Below, piece by piece: positions 15,286-19,628 of a DNA stretch of 19,628 nt; within the stretch, counting starts at the first letter, position 1, and each line of letters begins with the position of its first letter. A model generated the notes under the pieces. That model did no database searches and had not been told where the DNA came from. It saw nothing but the letters and a program-made list of their open reading frames with translations. The translations under genes and the position numbers were made by a program. This DNA comes from an uncultured Collinsella sp. (GTDB taxonomy: Bacteria > Actinomycetota > Coriobacteriia > Coriobacteriales > Coriobacteriaceae). The stretch covers positions 1 to 19,628 of the forward strand of contig CAKUGA010000025.1 in assembly GCA_934654515.1 (NCBI GenBank), in the 5' to 3' direction.

Positions 15286-16476
15286 ATGTCACCAAACAGC
15301 GATTCCATCCTTTCCCAGGAGCTCTCGCGCCGCACTGCCCTCAAGGCCCTGTTCGGCGCCGCTTCTGCGGCGGTCCTTTTTGGCCTGCCCGCTCGCGCCC
15401 ATGCGGCGGAGGCTTCCAAAGAAACCACCGATAAACTGAATGCCGCCCAGGCCCAGCTCGACGAGGTTCAGGCCCAGCTCGACAGCATCGCAAATGAGTA
15501 TGCGGCGCTGGCCAACAAGAATGCCCAGACCCTCAACGACATCGAGAATGTCCAGGGCAAGATTGACGACACGCAGGCCCAGATCGATGAAAAGAAGGCC
15601 GAGCTCAAGAAGAAGCGCAACGACCTTTCCGATCGCGTGGCCGCCAGTTACAAGTCCGGCGGCACGAATATCCTGTCGCTGCTGCTGGCCTCTGGCTCGT
15701 TTGAGGAACTCGTCGCCAACGCGCATTACGTTGAGAAGATCAACAAGAGCGACCGCGATGCCATCGAGGATATCCAGACGATTCAGGCTGAGCTCGACGC
15801 ACAGAAGACCGAGCTCGAATCACAAAAGGCCGACCTGGAGAAACTCAAGGACCAGCAGACGGCTCAGATGCAGGATATGCAGGCCAAGCAGCAAGAAGTC
15901 CAGACCGTGCTGAACGGTCTTTCCGACGACGTCAAGGAACTCATGGCTCAGCGCGATTCCGAGATCCTCGCTGCCGCCCAGGCTGAGGAGGCCGCTAGGA
16001 AGGCGGCTGCGGCAGCCGCGGCCTCTGCGAACACGGGCTCTTCTTCGGGTGGCGGCTCGTATGCCGGCGGCACCCCGCAACAGACGGGCGGTTCGGGCAA
16101 GCAGCAGGCCGTCGTCAATGCGTGCTACTCGACGCCTTCTCCCGGCCAGGGCTGGTGTGCTGCCTGGGTTACCAACGTCTTCCGCAATGCCGGCGTGGGC
16201 TATTTTGGCGGCAACGCGTGTGACATGTTCAACGCCTGGTGCTATAGCTCCGACCGCTCGGCGCTGCAGGTGGGCATGATCGTGGCCGATTCCTCGCACA
16301 GCGGCACGGGTGCTCCGGGCCTTATCTACGGTCATGTGGGTATCTACGTTGGCGGCGGCATCGTTATGAGCAACGAGGGTGCCATTACGTCGAAGTCGCT
16401 TGATTCGTTTATTAGCTTCTATGGCACTGGCTCTGGCGTGCGTTGGGGCTGGCTCGGCGGTATCGCGCTGTCGTAA
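15286..16476 (+). CDS. Exported coiled-coil protein with Cys/His peptidase-like (CHAP or NlpC/P60-like) C-terminus
   Basis: This 396-residue protein is probably a secreted peptidoglycan hydrolase. The N-terminus has a twin-arginine motif (SRRTALK, 14-20), a hydrophobic stretch and an ARAHAA cleavage site near residue 41. Residues about 43-125 and 150-245 are heptad-rich coiled coils full of Gln, Lys, Glu and Ala, similar in plan to PcsB/CwlO-type hydrolases that are activated by membrane partners. An Ala-rich then Gly/Ser linker (236-272) leads to a C-terminal domain with Cys291 in QGWCAAWV and His350 in YGHVGIYVGGG, the expected catalytic pair of CHAP or NlpC/P60-like cysteine peptidases. 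Which of these two folds applies is not certain. ATG 15286 follows GGAG. It is the first gene right of the galE promoter region, and terminators follow it. It may act in cell separation beside murB (inference). Confidence 0.85.
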   Translation: MSPNSDSILSQELSRRTALKALFGAASAAVLFGLPARAHAAEASKETTDKLNAAQAQLDEVQAQLDSIANEYAALANKNAQTLNDIENVQGKIDDTQAQIDEKKAELKKKRNDLSDRVAASYKSGGTNILSLLLASGSFEELVANAHYVEKINKSDRDAIEDIQTIQAELDAQKTELESQKADLEKLKDQQTAQMQDMQAKQQEVQTVLNGLSDDVKELMAQRDSEILAAAQAEEAARKAAAAAAASANTGSSSGGGSYAGGTPQQTGGSGKQQAVVNACYSTPSPGQGWCAAWVTNVFRNAGVGYFGGNACDMFNAWCYSSDRSALQVGMIVADSSHSGTGAPGLIYGHVGIYVGGGIVMSNEGAITSKSLDSFISFYGTGSGVRWGWLGGIALS

Positions 16477-16491
16477 CTGCGGCTTGGTCCG

Positions 16492-16532
16492 GGACAGTCC
16501 GAGAGGCATAAGGTTGCCTGCTCGGGCAGTCC
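16492..16532 (+). repeat. Imperfect hairpin right after the hydrolase gene
   Basis: GGACAGTCCGAG (16492-16503) pairs with CTCGGGCAGTCC (16521-16532) with one mismatch and one G-T pair, and AGGC/GCCT pairs inside. The right part overlaps the first copy of the 20-base direct repeat at 16514-16533. Confidence 0.5.
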
Positions 16533-16588
16533 TCGACTGGTTGGGCCCCGCGCCCGCAATATATTTGATTGCCTGCTCGGGCAGTCCT
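16514..16588 (+). repeat. 20-base perfect direct repeat, two copies
   Basis: TTGCCTGCTCGGGCAGTCCT occurs at 16514-16533 and again at 16569-16588, 55 bases apart. The second copy begins inside the end of the left arm of the long inverted repeat at 16543, so the sequence between the copies is nearly the whole left arm. This suggests a local duplication or insertion. Confidence 0.8.
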
Positions 16589-16670
16589 GCGCAAGACGAA
16601 GGCCACATTAAGTGGCCTTCTTTGCGTGCGGAACTCGCGATCAATCAAATATATTGCGGGCGCGGGGCCC
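16543..16670. repeat. 128-bp palindromic element with perfect 29-base arms
   Basis: Arms at 16543-16571 and 16642-16670 are perfect complements. They begin GGGCCCCGCGCCCGC and run into an AT-rich ATATATTTGATTG part. The 70-base centre holds its own 9-bp terminator-like hairpin. As RNA, the whole would fold into one very stable stem; as DNA it could form a cruciform or mark a small inverted-repeat element. Confidence 0.85.
16598..16626 (+). terminator. Terminator-like hairpin inside the palindromic element
   Basis: GAAGGCCAC (16598-16606) pairs with GTGGCCTTC (16612-16620) around ATTAA, followed by TTTGCG. CGCAA (16590-16594) and TTGCG (16622-16626) can extend the stem. It is the first likely stop for the hydrolase transcript. 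Confidence 0.65.
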
Positions 16671-16676
16671 ACTCGG

Positions 16677-16711
16677 ATTCAGAGTGCCACAATCCAGAGT
16701 GGTGTCTGAAT
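16677..16711. repeat. Hairpin ATTCAGA / TCTGAAT
   Basis: Seven-base outer arms (16677-16683 and 16705-16711) and an inner CCAC/GTGG pairing (16687-16690 and 16699-16702) make a bulged hairpin with no T-run. Confidence 0.4.
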
Positions 16712-16721
16712 TAAGGGAAGT

Positions 16722-16748
16722 GAAGGCCCCTTTGGGGCCTTCTTTTTT
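16722..16748 (+). terminator. Rho-independent terminator between the hydrolase and murB
   Basis: GAAGGCCCC (16722-16730), loop TTT, GGGGCCTTC (16734-16742) and six T (16743-16748) form a textbook terminator for rightward transcription. The T-run overlaps the murB stop codon. The stem can also form in the leftward murB transcript, without a good T-run. Confidence 0.85.
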
Positions 16749-17709
16749 ATATAAATTCGCCTACTCGGTGGACTTCGGGTTCTAGGTCTACGTCGAATTG
16801 GTCTTTGACGGTTGTTTGGATGTGGCGGATGAGTTCGTCGACATCGGCGGCGGTGGCGTGGTCGGCGTTGACGATGAAGCCGCAGTGCTTTTCGCTCACC
16901 TGCGCGCCGCCGATGGCGTGTCCTCGCAGGCCGGCGTCCATGATGAGCTTGCCGGCAAAGTGGCCCTCGGGGCGCTTGAAGGTGGAGCCGGCGCTCGGCA
17001 TGTCGAGCGGCTGCTTGTCCTCGCGGCGTTGGCGGTAGTCGTCCATGTCGGCCTTGATCATCGCGGCGTTGCCCGGGGCGAGATTGAAGGTGGCCGAGAG
17101 CACGATGAAGCCGTCGTCGGCAATGCGGCTCTTGCGATAGCCCAGGTTGAGCTCATCGACATCGAACTCAATGATATTGCCGCTGCCGCGGGTGCCGTCG
17201 TCGAGCTGGCGAGCAGGTTTGTAGACGCGCACGGACTCCAGTACATCGGCCATGCAGGCACCGTAAGCTCCGGCGTTCATGTAGCAGGCGCCGCCGACCG
17301 ATCCGGGAATGCCCGAGATGGGCTCCATGCCGGTGAGACCGGCCTCGGCTGCCGCCGCGGCGACATCGGAAAGCAAGGCGCCGGCTGCCGCCGTGACGTG
17401 CGTGCCGTTGACCGTAATGTCGGAGAGGCCCTCGCCCAGCGCTACGACGACGCCGCGGATGCCCTTGTCGCCGACGAGCAAGTCGGAGCCGTTGCCCACG
17501 ATGGTGAGTGGCAGGTCGCAGCGATAACAGGTATCGAGCGTGGCGACGAGGCCCTGCTCGGTATCGGGCGTGACAAAGACGTCGGCCGGACCGCCGATCT
17601 TAAACGTGGTGTGATCGCGCATGGGCTCGCTCATGAGCACGTTGTCCTCGCCGGCAACACCGGCGAGCGCGCAGAGCAGGTCTTCGTTAAAAAAGTCGTT
17701 CTCGTGCAT
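16747..17709 (-). CDS. murB: UDP-N-acetylenolpyruvoylglucosamine reductase
   Basis: This 320-residue cytoplasmic FAD enzyme reduces UDP-GlcNAc-enolpyruvate to UDP-MurNAc, the second committed step of peptidoglycan precursor synthesis. The FAD-binding region shows TTFKIGGPADVFV (34-46), VGNGSDLLVGDKGIRG (71-86) and PGSVGGACYMNAGAYG (135-150). The catalytic proton donor is Ser242 in AGSTFKRP, with Tyr191-Arg192 in GYRKSR and Glu310 in LEPEVHRVG. The SxFKRP plus FAGKLI pattern is the type II form found in Gram-positive bacteria. Length is normal. The start at 17709 (AGGCGG 8 bases upstream) is preferred to a TTG at 17754 that lacks a ribosome-binding site; M16 of that longer form is the first good start. 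It is divergent from lacI, with no operon partner in the window. Confidence 0.95.
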   Translation of the reverse strand: MHENDFFNEDLLCALAGVAGEDNVLMSEPMRDHTTFKIGGPADVFVTPDTEQGLVATLDTCYRCDLPLTIVGNGSDLLVGDKGIRGVVVALGEGLSDITVNGTHVTAAAGALLSDVAAAAAEAGLTGMEPISGIPGSVGGACYMNAGAYGACMADVLESVRVYKPARQLDDGTRGSGNIIEFDVDELNLGYRKSRIADDGFIVLSATFNLAPGNAAMIKADMDDYRQRREDKQPLDMPSAGSTFKRPEGHFAGKLIMDAGLRGHAIGGAQVSEKHCGFIVNADHATAADVDELIRHIQTTVKDQFDVDLEPEVHRVGEFI

Positions 17710-17774
17710 ACGAATATCCGCCTTATGGTGGTCGTTTTCATCAATCGAATGCAATATACCCTACCTGGATGGAT

Positions 17775-17855
17775 TTGGTGCAAAGTAACCTGACCCCAAT
17801 GCACCAATCGGCTTGCGCTGGCGGCGATAAAGATGCCGTTTACCGGATTGGTAAA
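17775..17855. repeat. Two inverted repeats in the murB / lacI divergent region
   Basis: TTGGTGCA (17775-17782) and TGCACCAA (17800-17807) form an 8-bp stem with a 17-base loop. TTTACC (17839-17844) and GGTAAA (17850-17855) form a compact palindrome about 75 bases before the lacI start, and GGTAAAGTGTTTATC overlaps it. The second could be an operator for lacI self-control; this is inference. Confidence 0.35.
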
Positions 17856-17927
17856 GTGTTTATCATCGAGGTAGAGGGGCGGTCGCTATACTTTCAAGAG
17901 ATTGCGCGTAAACCCGGAAGGAGCGAG

Positions 17928-18956
17928 ATGGCCAACAAAGTCACCCTCAAGCAGATCGCCCAGGAGGTGGGGCTTTCCCCCTCGTCGGTCTCGCTTGTTC
18001 TCAACAATCGGCCCTGTCGCATCTCGGAAGAAAACCGCAAACTCATCAAGGAGGTCGCGGCGCGCAACCACTATGTCCCCAACCAGATTGCGCGCAGCCT
18101 GGTTATGCGCGAGTCGCGCACCCTGGGCCTTATCGTCCCCAACATCGAGAGCCGTTTTTTTGCCTCGCTCGCCGGGAGCCTGGAAAAGCGCTGTCGCGAG
18201 GACGGCTATGCGCTCTTTATTACCAGCTCGGGCGGAAGTGCCGAGGACGATCTGGAGCTGTTGCGCCAGCTGGTGACGCGCGGCGTCGATGGCGTGTTCC
18301 TGGTCGTGGGAGATGAGTTTTCCGACGACCGCGCCCTGCGCGAAGAGGTCAGCCATCTGCCCATCCCGGCCGTGATGGTCGACCGCGCCATTGAGGGGCT
18401 CGAGTGCGACAAGGTGATGTTCGATCACGAGATGGGCGGCTATATGGCTACGCGCTATCTGGTTGAGCAGGGCCATCGTCGCATTGCCTGTCTCGTTAAC
18501 GCGCGCCGATCCAACACGGGCCGTAAGCGCCTTGCCGGCTACGAGCGCGCGCTGCGCGAGGTGGGCCTCCCCATCGACGCGCGCTTGGAGTTTGAGAGCG
18601 AGTATTACATCCCGAGCGCATACGAGGCCTCGGAGGCAGTGCTCGCGACCGATGCCACCGCCGTGTTCGCAAGTTCGGACAACATTGCGCTGGGCCTGCT
18701 CAAGCGCTTGCACGAGATGGGGAAGAACATTCCGGGCGATATCTCGGTGGTGAGCTATGACAACTCGGCAGCCGATGTGCTCTTTGAGCCGGCGCTGACC
18801 GCGATTGAGCAGGATCCGGGCGTGCTTGCCGAGCATGCTTTTAGCTGCATGTCCAAGCGACTTGCCGGCAAGGGCGGTAGGCGTGCCGAAGAAGTGGTTT
18901 TGGAGCCTGCGCTCATCGTAAAGGGCAGCGTGCTCAATCTTACTAAACACAACTAA
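17928..18956 (+). CDS. LacI-family transcriptional regulator
   Basis: This 342-residue protein is a sugar-responsive repressor or activator. Its helix-turn-helix begins VTLKQIAQEVGLSPSSVSLVLNN (residues 5-27) and continues through the hinge region YVPNQIARSLVMRESRTLGLIVPNI (49-73), where the periplasmic-binding-protein-like effector domain starts. Later motifs GHRRIACLV, AVFASSDNIALGLL and ISVVSYDNS are typical of that domain. The start at 17928 is chosen because GGAAGGAG lies 5 bases before it; an in-frame start at 17769 would add 53 unrelated residues before the DNA-binding domain. Palindromes of LacI type (TAAACACGTTTA at its own stop codon, and two TAAAACGTTTT sites further on) lie between it and the phosphoketolase gene, so that gene is the likely target. 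The effector sugar is unknown. Confidence 0.93.
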   Translation: MANKVTLKQIAQEVGLSPSSVSLVLNNRPCRISEENRKLIKEVAARNHYVPNQIARSLVMRESRTLGLIVPNIESRFFASLAGSLEKRCREDGYALFITSSGGSAEDDLELLRQLVTRGVDGVFLVVGDEFSDDRALREEVSHLPIPAVMVDRAIEGLECDKVMFDHEMGGYMATRYLVEQGHRRIACLVNARRSNTGRKRLAGYERALREVGLPIDARLEFESEYYIPSAYEASEAVLATDATAVFASSDNIALGLLKRLHEMGKNIPGDISVVSYDNSAADVLFEPALTAIEQDPGVLAEHAFSCMSKRLAGKGGRRAEEVVLEPALIVKGSVLNLTKHN

Positions 18957-18965
18957 ACACGTTTA
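18954..18965. promoter_or_regulatory. LacI-type operator-like site over the lacI stop codon
   Basis: TAAACACGTTTA has perfect five-base arms (TAAAC/GTTTA) around AC. It includes the lacI stop codon and lies about 105 bases before the paired operators of the phosphoketolase promoter, a distance that could allow looping. Confidence 0.4.
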
Positions 18966-19058
18966 CCAATTCGTATAGATCGAATGTGGAATACCTGTGA
19001 CAGACAATGCCGCAGGTGAGTGTCCAGTTTTGCCGGGCAGCAGGAGAGATAGCGATGA

Positions 19059-19102
19059 TAAAACGTTTTTTCACCATGGTAAAACGTTTTAGCAAATATA
19101 CT
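19059..19102 (+). promoter_or_regulatory. Phosphoketolase promoter with two LacI operators 21 bp apart
   Basis: TAAAACGTTTTT (19059-19070) and TAAAACGTTTTA (19080-19091) share the perfect AAAACGTTTT core, with centres 21 bp apart, two helical turns. TATACT (19097-19102) is a good -10 box 5 bases beyond the second site, which therefore occupies the -35/-10 spacer. The first site lies just upstream of the -35 region, which has no good hexamer. Confidence 0.7.
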
Positions 19103-19160
19103 AGTCCCAACGAAAGGTTGCCGTATCGGAGGGCGACCGTGCAGCGAAGGGACATAAACA

Positions 19161-19628
19161 ATGGCTAAAACACTGGGAACGCCGTGGCAAAAGCTGGGAC
19201 ACGAGGTGCCCGCTTCCGAGCTCGAGGGTGTCGATCTGTATTGGCGCGCTTCGAACTACCTGTCTGTCGGCCAGATCTACCTTCGCTCCAACCCACTCAT
19301 GCGCGCCGACTTTGTCGACGAGAAGACCGGCGAGACGCGTGACTTTGGCCGCCCCGACGTTAAGCACCGCCTGGTTGGCCACTGGGGCACCACGCCCGGC
19401 ATCAACTTCCTGTTCGGTCATGTCAACCGCCTCATCGCCGATCACAACCAGAACGCTATCTTCCTGATGGGGCCTGGTCACGGCGGTCCCGCCGGTACCG
19501 CCCAGTCGCTGCTCGACGGCACCTACCGCGAGATTCGTCCCGACATCACCGATGACGAGGCCGGCCTGCAGAAGTTCTTCCGCCAGTTCTCCTATCCCGG
19601 CGGCATCCCGAGCCACTTTGCGCCCGAG
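19161..19628 (+). CDS. xfp: Phosphoketolase, N-terminal part (runs past window end)
   Basis: The first 156 codons are open to the window edge with no stop. The product is the thiamine-diphosphate enzyme that cleaves xylulose-5-phosphate (and often fructose-6-phosphate) with phosphate to give acetyl-phosphate plus glyceraldehyde-3-phosphate or erythrose-4-phosphate. Diagnostic N-terminal motifs are [20 protein letters not shown] (27-46), [28 protein letters not shown] and [13 protein letters not shown], matching the family in order and spacing; the full protein is usually about 790-825 residues. The ATG at 19161 follows AAGGGA. It is preceded by a promoter with paired LacI-type operators and by the lacI gene. 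Whether it accepts both sugar phosphates cannot be told from this part. The long reverse reading frame over it is a shadow. Confidence 0.95.
   Translation, partial: MAKTLGTPWQKLGHEVPASELEGVDLYWRASNYLSVGQIYLRSNPLMRADFVDEKTGETRDFGRPDVKHRLVGHWGTTPGINFLFGHVNRLIADHNQNAIFLMGPGHGGPAGTAQSLLDGTYREIRPDITDDEAGLQKFFRQFSYPGGIPSHFAPE

Noticed and set aside
17886..18950. 354-residue open frame antisense to lacI
   Set aside because: It has no domain or ribosome-binding site, while the LacI protein on the plus strand is complete.
18943..19161. Small 72-residue minus-strand gene upstream of phosphoketolase
   Set aside because: It covers the lacI end, the operators and the promoter, has no clear ribosome-binding site, and its product resembles no known family.

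Overview
The window looks like chromosome from a GC-rich, Gram-positive gut actinobacterium of the Coriobacteriia, most likely Collinsella. This is inferred from the strong G/C-ending codon bias, the twin-arginine lipoprotein and cell-wall-hydrolase signals, and the mix of PTS, ABC and phosphoketolase sugar genes. No search was run, so the genus is a judgement. No mobile-element gene, CRISPR array, tRNA or rRNA was recognised.

Layout, left to right. (1) 174-1199 (-): a trans-isoprenyl diphosphate synthase. (2) 1315-3765 (-): an alpha-glucoside-type PTS permease (EIIC-EIIB) fused to a C-terminal HAD sugar-phosphatase-like domain; it is divergent from (3) a GntR/HutC-family regulator, 3990-4709 (+). 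(4) 5016-9381 (+): a four-gene ABC sugar importer operon (Tat lipoprotein binding protein, two permeases, MalK-type ATPase) with GC-rich hairpins after the binding-protein gene and before the ATPase gene. (5) 9382-9836: a convergent spacer with two terminators facing each other and, between them, three copies of a 57-bp inverted-repeat unit. (6) 9837-13738 (-): malQ then glgP, the cytoplasmic maltodextrin enzymes. (7) 13959-15020 (-): galE. (8) 15286-16476 (+): an exported coiled-coil protein with a Cys/His peptidase-like C-terminus, followed by a hairpin-dense spacer holding a perfect 29-bp inverted repeat. (9) 16747-17709 (-): murB. (10) 17928-18956 (+): a LacI-family regulator. (11) 19161 to the window end (+): the start of a phosphoketolase gene.

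The genes read as one alpha-glucan/maltose programme. The ABC system would import malto-oligosaccharides, and MalQ and GlgP would convert them to glucose and glucose-1-phosphate. The PTS-HAD fusion would bring in a disaccharide as its phosphate and may remove that phosphate. GalE links to UDP-sugars, and phosphoketolase would carry the carbon to acetyl-phosphate. Short palindromes of the HutC operator type (GTNTANAC) sit upstream of the PTS gene, gntR, the ABC operon and malQ, which suggests a single GntR regulon. A different, LacI-type palindrome (TAAAACGTTTTA), present as a pair 21 bp apart, lies in the phosphoketolase promoter just downstream of lacI.

The items most worth following are the PTS-phosphatase fusion, the GTTTAAAC regulon, the triple 57-bp inverted-repeat array and the 128-bp perfect-arm palindrome.
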